40,287 bases of DNA from a candidate division WWE3 bacterium RIFOXYB1_FULL_43_24. GTDB taxonomy: Bacteria; Patescibacteriota; WWE3; UBA101185; UBA10185. Below are positions 1-9,130 of the stretch, piece after piece. Location: positions 1-40,287 of the forward strand of contig MEVX01000015.1 of NCBI GenBank assembly GCA_001773135.1. The letters are read 5' to 3'. Within the stretch, counting starts at the first letter, position 1, and each line of letters starts with the position of its first letter. A program made the position numbers and the translations under genes. Below the pieces are notes generated by a model. The model was not told where the DNA came from. It worked only from the letters and a program-made list of their open reading frames with translations, and searched no databases.

Positions 1-16
1 TAGGAAGGAAAATACT

Positions 17-784
17 GTGAGCAAACTTCTAATAGGATATTTGTACAAAGAAGACCTGAATCTTTACGGAGACAATGGAAATGTTGAGGTTCTGCAGGCA
101 AGATGTTCCAGGAGAGATGTTGAGTGCGAAGTTATTTTAATTGATAAAGGAAAACTTACTTCCCACAATCGTTTGTCAGAGATAAATTTATTATTTATGG
201 GGGGAGGTCCTGATTCGTCTCAAAAATCCATCTACGGGGATTTTTTGGAAGAAAAAGAACCCTTTATCAGGGACTACGTCTCCTCAGGAAAGACAGGTCT
301 TTTTGTTTGCGGTTCATATCAGTTGATGGGCGATTATTACAGAGCTTCTGACGGCGAAGAATTAAAGGGCTTGGGTATTTTTAAAGCACACACAATTCAT
401 TTTGGTAAAAACAAACCAAGATGTATAGGTAATGTCCGGGCAACTCTGACGGGAAAAATTTCTTCCGATCCTGTTTTCAAAAATGTAAATTTTTTGGAAG
501 ATGGGATTGTGGGTTTTGAAAATCACGGGGGCAGGACATACTTGGATTCCGGCGCGGAACCTTTCGCGCGCGTTACTTATGGCCACGGTAACAATTCCGA
601 AGATGGCACCGAAGGAATCCTTTTGGGAAATTGCATCGGTACTTATTTTCACGGACCCCTACTTGCAAAAAATCCTCATTTGGCGGATTATCTAATTGCA
701 AAAGCTTTGAATGTACAGGAACTGCCTAAGTTGAACGATAGGTTCACAACCGCTTCTTACACTGCCTCAAAGAAGCTGAGGTAA
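17..784 (+). CDS. gatD: GatD-like / CobB-CobQ-type glutamine amidotransferase (putative lipid II isoglutaminyl synthase glutaminase subunit)
   Basis: GTG start; GLFVCGSYQLMGDYY (nucleophile Cys region), GFENHGGRTYL, YFHGPLLAKNPHLADYLI resemble the GatD/CobQ-like class I amidotransferase family. A partner MurT would lie upstream, outside the window. Confidence 0.85.
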   Translation: MSKLLIGYLYKEDLNLYGDNGNVEVLQARCSRRDVECEVILIDKGKLTSHNRLSEINLLFMGGGPDSSQKSIYGDFLEEKEPFIRDYVSSGKTGLFVCGSYQLMGDYYRASDGEELKGLGIFKAHTIHFGKNKPRCIGNVRATLTGKISSDPVFKNVNFLEDGIVGFENHGGRTYLDSGAEPFARVTYGHGNNSEDGTEGILLGNCIGTYFHGPLLAKNPHLADYLIAKALNVQELPKLNDRFTTASYTASKKLR

Positions 785-2002
785 ATGAAGAAGATAATTA
801 TCTCAAAAATATTGTTTTTTGCTTTGATAGCAGTTTTACCTGTAAATCTCGGTAAGCATTTTGAGTTTTCAGGTTCTTACGTTTACGGGAATCTTGTCGA
901 CTATCTGGTCCCCACTTTATATGTTCAAGACATCTTAGCTCTCGCTCTTTTAATTGCAATTATCTTTGAAAAAAAGAAAATAAGTTTGCACGGGCCGGTT
1001 AAAAAATTAGGTATTTTTTTAGGAATATTATTTTTGTCTTCTCTTGTTGCTTCGAGAACACTTCCTTCTTTGTGGTTTCTGTTCAGGGTATTTCTTTATT
1101 CTATGGCGGCAGTGTACGCGTATTTTTGGATAGATTTAAAAAAAGACGCCTACGTTTCGCAGAAGATTATAATAGCCCAATTTTTATTTATCAGTCTCTT
1201 GGCTATAACGCAGTTTTTTATAAAAGGCTCCGTTTTTGATAATTATCTTTTTTTAGGGGAGCAGCCTTATTCAACAAGTACCCCTCTAATTACAAAGGAG
1301 TTTTTCTTCGGTGCTACAATTCTTCCGCCGATGGGATTATTCCGCCATCCCAATATTTTGGCAGGGTACTTGGCAGTAATGCTTATTCTCACTATTTTTT
1401 GGATCCCGAGAAGCAAGCTAAGTTTAGTCTCTTTTTGTCTTGGATTAGTGGCGTTTATAATGACCTTTAGTTTATTTACATGGGGGGCTTTATTTCTAAC
1501 CTTGGTTTTATACAAAATCCTTCCCGACAAAAAACACATCATGTATTTTTATCTTTTTGTAACATCCCTGATATTGTTAATTCCGTTTTTTCCCTTCTCT
1601 TACGACAGCGCCTCTTTTTATAGAAGGGACAGCCTGTTAGGGGCAAGTTATCGTATAGCAGGGGAGTTTCCGGTGCTAGGTGTCGGGGCCAATAATTTCA
1701 CTTCGTACGTGGATGATTATCAAGTTACGGATGACATCCGGTTTACCCAGCCCGTGCACAACGTGTTCGCTTTAATACTCGCGGAGTCAGGTGTTTTTGC
1801 ATTCATTTTGTTTTTACTGATTTTTTTCGAAGCGTACGCAGGTGTATTTCGGAAAAAGGCAGTGCCTATGTTTCTTTGTATGTCCGTGCTTCTTCTGCTC
1901 ATGAGTTTTGACCACTATTTCTGGACAATGCACCAAACGCTACTCTTGCTTTTCCTTGTCATGGGCTTCTCGTGGAAGTATGCCTATGGACAAAGAAATT
2001 GA
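785..2002 (+). CDS. O-antigen ligase/polymerase-like multi-TM membrane protein
   Basis: Starts immediately after the gatD stop; many hydrophobic segments; GVGANNF...PVHNVFALILAESGVFAF resembles the Wzy_C/O-antigen ligase periplasmic-loop motif. Confidence 0.75.
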   Translation: MKKIIISKILFFALIAVLPVNLGKHFEFSGSYVYGNLVDYLVPTLYVQDILALALLIAIIFEKKKISLHGPVKKLGIFLGILFLSSLVASRTLPSLWFLFRVFLYSMAAVYAYFWIDLKKDAYVSQKIIIAQFLFISLLAITQFFIKGSVFDNYLFLGEQPYSTSTPLITKEFFFGATILPPMGLFRHPNILAGYLAVMLILTIFWIPRSKLSLVSFCLGLVAFIMTFSLFTWGALFLTLVLYKILPDKKHIMYFYLFVTSLILLIPFFPFSYDSASFYRRDSLLGASYRIAGEFPVLGVGANNFTSYVDDYQVTDDIRFTQPVHNVFALILAESGVFAFILFLLIFFEAYAGVFRKKAVPMFLCMSVLLLLMSFDHYFWTMHQTLLLLFLVMGFSWKYAYGQRN

Positions 2003-2023
2003 TATTTATATATAATTCTTTTA

Positions 2024-3337
2024 ATGCGCAATAAGCTAATACTGACTGCCCTAATAATCGCCATCCCATTTTTGCTTACAGCTTGTACTCTTCAAGACTT
2101 ACCTGTGGTTGGAAAATTCTTCAAAAGCGGCGGTATTTTGCCCGGAGGGCCCGTTACCTTAAACGTATGGGGACTGTGGGAAAATCCCGAGGTAATGCAA
2201 GAATTGATAGCCAAATATAAGGAAACACACCCTAACGTGGATATAAAGTACGACGACAGGTCCATTATGAAAGCTTCCCAGTACAAAGAGACTTTACTGG
2301 GGAGAATAGGCCAGCCTGATGTTGCTGATGTGGTATTAGTTCACAACACATGGGTGCCTACACTGAAAGGTGCACTTGCTCCCGCTCCTTCTAAAGTTTT
2401 AAGTGGCGATCAGTATGCAGAGAGGTACTATCCGGTAGCAAAAGATAGCGCTGTTTTCGACGGTGATGTGTATGCAGTTCCGATGTATTACGACGGAATA
2501 GCACTCGTTTATAACAAAAAACATTTCGAGGAGGAAGGACAGCTGTCGCCCCCGACTTCGTGGGAAGAATTCAGAAGACTTGCCTTTAATTTAACTAAGA
2601 GAGACGAAAAAGGCGTTGTTACAAGAGCAGGTGCTGCGATGGGTACTGCTAATAACATTGATTTCTTCTCCGATATTTTAGGGGTGTTTTTCGCGCAGGC
2701 AGGTGTAGAGGTTCCCGGAGGGATAGACAGTAAGCCTGCGAGAGATGCCCTGGCTTTCTACGTTCTTTTCAGCAAGTCAGACAAAGGTTGGGACGACACC
2801 TTTCCCGAAGCATCCGCAGCCTTTGGTCAGGAAAGAGTCTCAATGATTTTCGTGCCCAGCTGGAACCTGCTGGACATTTTAAAAGCACGTCCTAACTTGC
2901 AGATCGGCGTTGCTCCGGTTCCTCAAGCCACACTTGAAACTCCCGTCTCCTGGGCAAGCTTTTGGATGTACGCAGTTCCTGCGGTCAGCCCCAACAAAGA
3001 CGCGGCTTGGGAATTTATAAACTTTATCGCCCAGGAAGACTCACAATTGGCGATCTTCAACGCTGCTGCGAGGTACAGAACTTATGGAGCCCCGTTCAGT
3101 ATGGTTTCTTTAAGAGATCAGGTATCTACAGGCCCCTATGGATTATATCTAAAGCCTATATTGGAGACAGCAACCTACGCTAAAACCTCCCCGTTTGCGT
3201 CCCGCGCAGGTAACGATACTTACGTTAACGCCCTTAAGGCTGCTGTGAACTCGGTTCTGAACTCGAGAGAGGACATAAAAGTTGCAAGCGAGGTGGCTCT
3301 TAAAGAGGCGAAAGCACAGATAGTTACCCCCAGATAA
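2024..3337 (+). CDS. Extracellular solute-binding lipoprotein (ABC sugar-type family 1)
   Basis: Lipobox LLTAC; LNVWGLWENPEVMQELIAKYKETHPNVDIKYD and later YAVPMYYDGIALVYNKKHFEEEG typical of family 1 solute-binding proteins. -10 TATAAT lies 7 nt before ATG. Confidence 0.85.
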   Translation: MRNKLILTALIIAIPFLLTACTLQDLPVVGKFFKSGGILPGGPVTLNVWGLWENPEVMQELIAKYKETHPNVDIKYDDRSIMKASQYKETLLGRIGQPDVADVVLVHNTWVPTLKGALAPAPSKVLSGDQYAERYYPVAKDSAVFDGDVYAVPMYYDGIALVYNKKHFEEEGQLSPPTSWEEFRRLAFNLTKRDEKGVVTRAGAAMGTANNIDFFSDILGVFFAQAGVEVPGGIDSKPARDALAFYVLFSKSDKGWDDTFPEASAAFGQERVSMIFVPSWNLLDILKARPNLQIGVAPVPQATLETPVSWASFWMYAVPAVSPNKDAAWEFINFIAQEDSQLAIFNAAARYRTYGAPFSMVSLRDQVSTGPYGLYLKPILETATYAKTSPFASRAGNDTYVNALKAAVNSVLNSREDIKVASEVALKEAKAQIVTPR

Positions 3338-3384
3338 ACGCCACAGGAGTTTATATCCGCGCCTTTTTAAGGTATTCTTTCCCC

Positions 3385-4416
3385 ATGAAAATATTGGCCA
3401 TAGAGTCTTCCTGCGATGAGACAGCGTGCGCTATTGTTGAAGACGGTACAAAAGAACTGGTTTCGGTCGTAGCATCCTCAAAAGATTTTCACGAAAAAAC
3501 AGGCGGTGTTGTGCCTGAAGTTGCTTCAAGAAAACAGTTGGAATTTATATTCCCTGTATTGGAAAGGACAATTGAAGATTACTGCGAAAAGATCGGCTGT
3601 TCCGATAAGGAAGAAGCTGTTGCTTCAATTGATGCTTTAGCCGTAACGGTAGGGCCGGGATTAGTAGGCTCTCTGGTTGTTGGGGTAACTGCTGCTAAAA
3701 CTTTATCGATGGCATGGAAAAAACCTCTCATTCCGGTAAATCATCTGGTAGGACACATTTACGCAAATTTCCTCGGGGATCCTTCGGAAATAACTTTTCC
3801 GGCGGTATGCTTGTTGGTAAGCGGAGGACACACAGATCTGGTTTTAATGAAAGGCCACGGAGATCTTGCTTATCTTGGGGGAACCGTGGACGATGCAGCA
3901 GGAGAGTGTTTCGACAAAGTTGCAAGAATGATGGGTATCTCACGGTATCTTGGGGGTGCTGTGCTCTCGAAAAGAGCTTTGGAATGTAAGAACCCTGGCG
4001 CGGCCAAGTTGCTTCCCCGCCCAATGCTAGATCAGGACAACTATGACTTTTCTTTTTCCGGTTTGAAAACAGCGGTGAAGAGGTACCTGGAGGGAGCCCC
4101 GCGGGATATTTCCTGTACCGCGCGGGAATTTGAAGAAGCGGTGGTGGATGTACTCACGGTTAAAACTATAAAGGCGGTCAATCACTTTGGAGTTAAAAGT
4201 TTGTTGGTAGGGGGAGGGGTTTCTGCAAATACCCGGCTCAGGGAAAGTCTTAAAAATGCCACAGAAGCTGCGGGGGTAAAACTGTTTATTCCGGAACCAA
4301 GGTTATGCACAGATAACGCAGTCTATATTGCGTCAGCTGCTTACTTCAACAACGTCACAAAAGATTTAAGTGAAATAAGGGCTGAACCGTCGCTGAATAT
4401 AATGGGACTAACTTAA
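3385..4416 (+). CDS. tsaD: tRNA N6-adenosine threonylcarbamoyltransferase TsaD
   Basis: MKILAIESSCDETACAIVEDG start, NHLVGHIYANFL, SGGHTDLVL, GGGVSANTRLRE motifs. Confidence 0.97.
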   Translation: MKILAIESSCDETACAIVEDGTKELVSVVASSKDFHEKTGGVVPEVASRKQLEFIFPVLERTIEDYCEKIGCSDKEEAVASIDALAVTVGPGLVGSLVVGVTAAKTLSMAWKKPLIPVNHLVGHIYANFLGDPSEITFPAVCLLVSGGHTDLVLMKGHGDLAYLGGTVDDAAGECFDKVARMMGISRYLGGAVLSKRALECKNPGAAKLLPRPMLDQDNYDFSFSGLKTAVKRYLEGAPRDISCTAREFEEAVVDVLTVKTIKAVNHFGVKSLLVGGGVSANTRLRESLKNATEAAGVKLFIPEPRLCTDNAVYIASAAYFNNVTKDLSEIRAEPSLNIMGLT

Positions 4417-5660
4417 GACAGTTTCTGCAGTAGTTCTTCCAGAGTCAATAAGTCGGATTTTTCTTCGCCCCTCTTTTTAAGCTCTATCTTCGTACCGTTT
4501 TTCTTTGAAACTACAGCTCTGTAGGGAATACCCACAAGATCGGCGTCAGAGAACTTAGTGCCTGCAGTGGTATCCTCGCGGTCATCGAAGAGAACTTCAA
4601 TTTTCTTCTGAAGAAGTGTGTCGTATACTTTTTCGGCAATCTCGGCTGTTGCTTCGTCTTCGAGATTTAAGCCCACGAGGTGCAGTTTTGCAGGAGCGAC
4701 GCTCTCCGGCCACACAAGTCCTTTGTCGTCCCCGAACAGTTCCACTATGGTTGCCATAAGCCTTGCAGGCCCTATTCCATAGGCGCCCATAATCACAGGT
4801 TTTCTCTTTCCTTCTTCGTCTGTAAAGAAAAGTCCGAGAGGTTCGGAAAATCTGGTCTTCTGTTTGAAGATATTACCGACCTCAATCGCCCTTACTTCTT
4901 CTAAATCTTCTTTTTTAACACCGAGGTCGTTTAGTACTTCGTCGGTCAAAACCTCTTTGTTAATCCCGATTTTTTTCTTTCGGTCGAGATAGATGGTGTC
5001 TTCTCCCGATTCGCACACGGTTTGAAATTCGTGGCTATACTTGCTGAAAGTACCGCCGCTAGCGAAGGTGAGGTACGTTTGTTCACCGATTCCCGCGCGG
5101 GAAAATATCTTGAAATATGCCTCAGTAGCTTTCCCGTAAAAGGCATCGAGCTCTTCTTCGTTTGAATTAAAGGAGTAGAGGTCTTTCATTAAAAATTCGC
5201 GGGTTCTTAGCAGCCCGTTTTTTGCCCTTACTTCGTTTCTGAATTTGGTCTGAATTTGAAAAGGGTACGACGGGAGGTCTTTGTAGGAGTTAATTTGTCT
5301 GGACATTAGCGCCGCTAAAGGCTCTTCGTGTGTGGTTCCCAGCCCTATTTCGGTGTTGTTCTTTAGCTTTGTTTTGAACCAGATGTCATAAACATCGTCT
5401 CCCCACCTTCCGGATTTTTTCCAGGAATCGGGGTTTTGCAAAGCGGTCATCTGGAGTTCCTGGCCCCCGACAGCTACAATTTCTTCCCGGATAATTTCAA
5501 CTATTTTGTTCAAAACCCTTAATCCTAATGGAAGAAAAGCGTAGACTCCGGCCATTTCTTTATTGATGAAGCCGGCTCTGGTTAAAAGCTGGGCGTTTTT
5601 ACTTATTTCATCTTTTGGGGCTTCTTTTAATGTTTTGCCGATTGTTTGGCTGTAACGCAT
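4413..5660 (-). CDS. proS: Prolyl-tRNA synthetase, short form apparently lacking the INS editing domain
   Basis: RYSQTIGKTLKEAPKDEISKNAQLLTRAGFINKEMAGVYAFLPLGLRVLNKI, GLGTTHEEPLAAL, MGAYGIGPARLMATIVE. ORF track start is 5678; the start is revised to the ATG at 5660 because TATAAT (5667-5672, minus strand) sits 6 nt upstream and overlaps the longer ORF. Confidence 0.92.
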   Translation of the reverse strand: MRYSQTIGKTLKEAPKDEISKNAQLLTRAGFINKEMAGVYAFLPLGLRVLNKIVEIIREEIVAVGGQELQMTALQNPDSWKKSGRWGDDVYDIWFKTKLKNNTEIGLGTTHEEPLAALMSRQINSYKDLPSYPFQIQTKFRNEVRAKNGLLRTREFLMKDLYSFNSNEEELDAFYGKATEAYFKIFSRAGIGEQTYLTFASGGTFSKYSHEFQTVCESGEDTIYLDRKKKIGINKEVLTDEVLNDLGVKKEDLEEVRAIEVGNIFKQKTRFSEPLGLFFTDEEGKRKPVIMGAYGIGPARLMATIVELFGDDKGLVWPESVAPAKLHLVGLNLEDEATAEIAEKVYDTLLQKKIEVLFDDREDTTAGTKFSDADLVGIPYRAVVSKKNGTKIELKKRGEEKSDLLTLEELLQKLS

Positions 5661-5727
5661 TGCCATATTATATACCATTTTTTGATTGAGCTACTAAGTT
5701 TTTTGTGATAATCTCAGGCAATAAACC

Positions 5728-7977
5728 ATGGATAAAAGGTACGAACACAAAATAAAAGAGCCCGAAGTCCTCAAAAAATGGGAGGACGCCGACGCTTTCA
5801 AAGCAGACTCAACTTCAGGTAAAAAACCCTACACTATAATACTTCCTCCCCCGAACGCCTCCGGAAAGATGCACGTCGGAAACGCTTTGATGATTGCCAT
5901 CGAGGATTTACTAATACGCTGGAAAAGGATGCGCGGGTACGAGGCTTTGTGGGTTCCCGGAACGGATCACGCAGGTTTTGAATCCCAGACCACATACGAA
6001 AGGGAGCTTAAAAAAGAAGGGAAATCCCGCTTTGATTACGACCGCAACACTTTCTACAAGATGATGATGGAGTTTGTTTTGAACAACAAATCATTGATAG
6101 AGGAGCAGATTAAAAGTATGGGAGCGAGCGTTGACTGGTCCCGTTACACTTTTACCCTCGAAGAAAGATCTATAAACACCGTCGTGAGTACATTTGAGAA
6201 AATGGTAAAGGACGGACTCATCTACCGTTCCGACTATGTTGTTAATTATTCTTTTAAGTACGGAACTACTTTTTCGGACGCCGAAATTGTGATGAAAGAG
6301 AGAACTGACCCGCTTTATTATATTAAATACGGACCCTTGACGGTTGCTACGGTGAGACCTGAGACTAAACTTGGGGATACAGCGTTAGCAGTAAATCCTG
6401 AGGACATCCGTTATAAGGACTACATCGGAAAGGAAATCGTTTTCGAAGATGTTACCGGAAAAAACAGTTTACCCGTGGTAGGGGATTCCTACGTGGATCC
6501 TTCTTTTGGAACTGGTGTCTTAAAAGTTACTCCGGCACACGACAAGAACGATTATGAAATAGGGCTAAGGCACGGGCTGGAGGTAAAACAGGTCATAGGA
6601 ATCGATGGAAAAATGACTGAGCTGGCAGGCAAATACGCGGGCATGAAAGTATTGGATGCGAGAAAACAAATAATTGAGGATCTCGAAAAGATGGGGGCGA
6701 TGGAAAAAATTGACTCCTCTTACACGCACCCGGTTCCTGTAGATTACAGAAGTGAGGACTATATCGAGCAGTTGGTTTTACCCAACTGGTTCATAAAAGT
6801 GGAAAGACTTAAAAAAGCCGGTTTGGAAGCTGTGGAAAAAGGGGATGTAAAGATCTTCCCGAAATGGCAGGAAATAACTTACACGAGGTGGATGGAAAAT
6901 ATGAGAGATTGGGCGATTTCCCGCCAGATAGTTTGGGGGATAAGAGTTCCTGCCTGGTACAGTGTTGATGAAAATCCCGACTTGTTCGTAACCTTTATTA
7001 AAGATGGCAAGGCTACCTCGGGTAAAGTGGCCGAACTTTTACAGGAACACAAAATAGGCGAGATTTCCTCCGGGCTCCAAGCTTTGTTCGCGCCGAACAC
7101 CGCAAAATATGTTATTCAAAAAGATTCCCCGGGAGAAAGATTTTTACCGGAAACCGATACTTTCGATACATGGTTTTCCAGCGGACAGTGGCCTTTGATT
7201 ACTTTAAGCTATCCTGACTCAGACGACTTTAAACATTTTTATCCCACGGATGTTTTAGAAACAGGCTGGGAGATAATAACACGATGGGTGTCCAGAATGA
7301 TAATGTTCGGAATTTACCTTACAGGTAAAGTGCCCTTTAAAGATGTGTACCTTCACGGCAGAGTAATGGCCTTGGATGGCAAAAAGATGAGTAAAAGCTT
7401 GGGAAATGTTATTAACCCCGAAGAATACCAGAATGAGTTCGGTACCGACGCTTTAAGGATGGGGTTGATAAGCGGGACAGCTAACGGCAAAGATTTTGCT
7501 TTTCCGAAAGATAAAGTAGTAGCTTACAGAAATTTTTCTAACAAAATTTGGAATATGGTTAGGTTCCTATTTATGTTAACGGAACAGGAAAATTTGACCC
7601 CGGAAGATTTGAAAAGCTTTAAACACGGCAATCTGGCAAAAGGTTCTACGGACCTGGAAATGTACGAAGACTTTAAAGAGCTGGTAAATTCTGTCGACAA
7701 GTCTCTGGGCAAATACAGGTTTTCGGATGCCGGTGACGCCATTTACCACTATATGTGGGACAAACTGGCTTCTACTTATATCGAGGATGTTAAATCACGC
7801 GAAGACTCTGAGGCTAAAAGAATGGGGTTAAAGAACCTTTCTTATTTGCTCGTCGGTTGCCTGAAAGTTTTGCACCCATTTATGCCTTTTGTGACGGAAA
7901 CAATTTGGGGAGAGTTTGTAGAAAAGGGTTTGGTAAACGAACCTTTGTTGGCGAAAGCGCCGTGGCCGGGGGTTTGA
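5728..7977 (+). CDS. valS: Valyl-tRNA synthetase
   Basis: ILPPPNASGKMHVGNALMIAIEDLLIRWKRMRGYEALWVPGTDHAGFESQ, KMSKSLGNVINPEE; 749 aa, ends soon after the anticodon-binding domain. Confidence 0.97.
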   Translation: MDKRYEHKIKEPEVLKKWEDADAFKADSTSGKKPYTIILPPPNASGKMHVGNALMIAIEDLLIRWKRMRGYEALWVPGTDHAGFESQTTYERELKKEGKSRFDYDRNTFYKMMMEFVLNNKSLIEEQIKSMGASVDWSRYTFTLEERSINTVVSTFEKMVKDGLIYRSDYVVNYSFKYGTTFSDAEIVMKERTDPLYYIKYGPLTVATVRPETKLGDTALAVNPEDIRYKDYIGKEIVFEDVTGKNSLPVVGDSYVDPSFGTGVLKVTPAHDKNDYEIGLRHGLEVKQVIGIDGKMTELAGKYAGMKVLDARKQIIEDLEKMGAMEKIDSSYTHPVPVDYRSEDYIEQLVLPNWFIKVERLKKAGLEAVEKGDVKIFPKWQEITYTRWMENMRDWAISRQIVWGIRVPAWYSVDENPDLFVTFIKDGKATSGKVAELLQEHKIGEISSGLQALFAPNTAKYVIQKDSPGERFLPETDTFDTWFSSGQWPLITLSYPDSDDFKHFYPTDVLETGWEIITRWVSRMIMFGIYLTGKVPFKDVYLHGRVMALDGKKMSKSLGNVINPEEYQNEFGTDALRMGLISGTANGKDFAFPKDKVVAYRNFSNKIWNMVRFLFMLTEQENLTPEDLKSFKHGNLAKGSTDLEMYEDFKELVNSVDKSLGKYRFSDAGDAIYHYMWDKLASTYIEDVKSREDSEAKRMGLKNLSYLLVGCLKVLHPFMPFVTETIWGEFVEKGLVNEPLLAKAPWPGV

Positions 7978-8015
7978 ACTAGTTAACGGGAATTAGCGGT
8001 TAGCGCCGGAAAAAC

Positions 8016-8705
8016 TTACTTATCTTCCTTCTTTTCTTTCTTTTCCTTACCTTCTTCGTCTTCTTCGCCCTCTTCAGCTGTCGTTTCTTCCGTGGCTTCA
8101 ATCTTTTCAAGAGCCTCCTCTTCACTTACCGGAGCCTCTTCTTCTACCTGTTCCTCTATCTTATCCAGCTTGATTACCATGTCCCCGGCTTCCAAATCGA
8201 CTAGGCTCACTTTTGAGGTATCGTATTTAAGTTGTCCTGCAGTAACCACGTCTCCAATCTGCATGTCAGACACGTCAATTTCAAATGCGTGCGGAAGGTC
8301 CGTAGGTAAGGCTTCTACGGCTATTTCATTGGCGAGTATCAGGACTATCGCTCCGCCGGTCTTTAAGAATTCGTTGTTTTCTTCGCCGATAATCTCGACC
8401 GGTACCTGAGCTTCTGTCAATTCCTTAAGGTTCGGTTTATAAAAGCCAACGTGGATGATTTTTCCGCTAAGGGGGTCTTCCTGCACTTCTTTAAAAAGGA
8501 CTTTTTCGGTCTGATTGCCTATTTTTATGTCTATAAGGGTAGTTTCTCCTCCGGCGTTGTAGGCCTTTTCAACCTCTACCTGAGGAACGGTTATAGACAG
8601 GGATTCCAGAGCCTTCCCGAATATAACGGCAGGCATTAAGCCCTTCTTCTTCAGGCTTTTCGACGCTTTACCAAGTTTTTCTCTTTTTTCTGCAATAAGT
8701 TCCAT
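8016..8705 (-). CDS. rplY: 50S ribosomal protein L25/general stress protein CTC
   Basis: MELIAEKREKLGKASKSLKKKGLMPAVIFGK..., HVGFYKPNLKELTEAQVPVEIIGE; acidic low-complexity tail. Confidence 0.92.
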   Translation of the reverse strand: MELIAEKREKLGKASKSLKKKGLMPAVIFGKALESLSITVPQVEVEKAYNAGGETTLIDIKIGNQTEKVLFKEVQEDPLSGKIIHVGFYKPNLKELTEAQVPVEIIGEENNEFLKTGGAIVLILANEIAVEALPTDLPHAFEIDVSDMQIGDVVTAGQLKYDTSKVSLVDLEAGDMVIKLDKIEEQVEEEAPVSEEEALEKIEATEETTAEEGEEDEEGKEKKEKKEDK

Positions 8706-9010
8706 ATACGGTCTTTTTTCAGGGCAATGTGGAGGTCCAAGACCTCATCATAACTTACGGACTTTATTCCGACAAATTTTTTAAATTCCGTACCTTTAAG
8801 GTCGGATTGTACCGGCACTATTCCGTTGCCTGTTGGTGTAATGGTTACCATACTTTCCGCTTTACATTTAGGGCAGACGGCGTGCGCGACCCAGACGTTG
8901 CTAGCTTCGTTTGAAATGGGCACGATTTCGGCTCTCTCTAAACTCGCACCGCATTTGTAGCAGAGGGTCTTCCGTAGGTTGTCCCGAATATACTTTTCTT
9001 TGGTCATCAT
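8651..9010 (-). CDS. Hypothetical small protein with two CxxC pairs (possible zinc ribbon)
   Basis: CYKCGASLE...CPKCKAES; upstream of and overlapping rplY by 55 bp in a different frame. Confidence 0.65.
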   Translation of the reverse strand: MMTKEKYIRDNLRKTLCYKCGASLERAEIVPISNEASNVWVAHAVCPKCKAESMVTITPTGNGIVPVQSDLKGTEFKKFVGIKSVSYDEVLDLHIALKKDRIWNLLQKKEKNLVKRRKA

Positions 9011-9130
9011 CCTACTTAAGCAACTGGTATTCTACTGACTCTCCCCAATAAGGTCAATGACTTAATTGAGGCAGTAAGCAGACAGTTACGACTATAGCTC
9101 TAAATACTACAGGTCTTTAAGAATGGCCGC

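Noticed and set aside
3714-4024. Out-of-frame ORFs inside tsaD and many others in the track nested in larger genes
   Set aside because: Overlap strongly supported genes in alternative frames, with no independent support.
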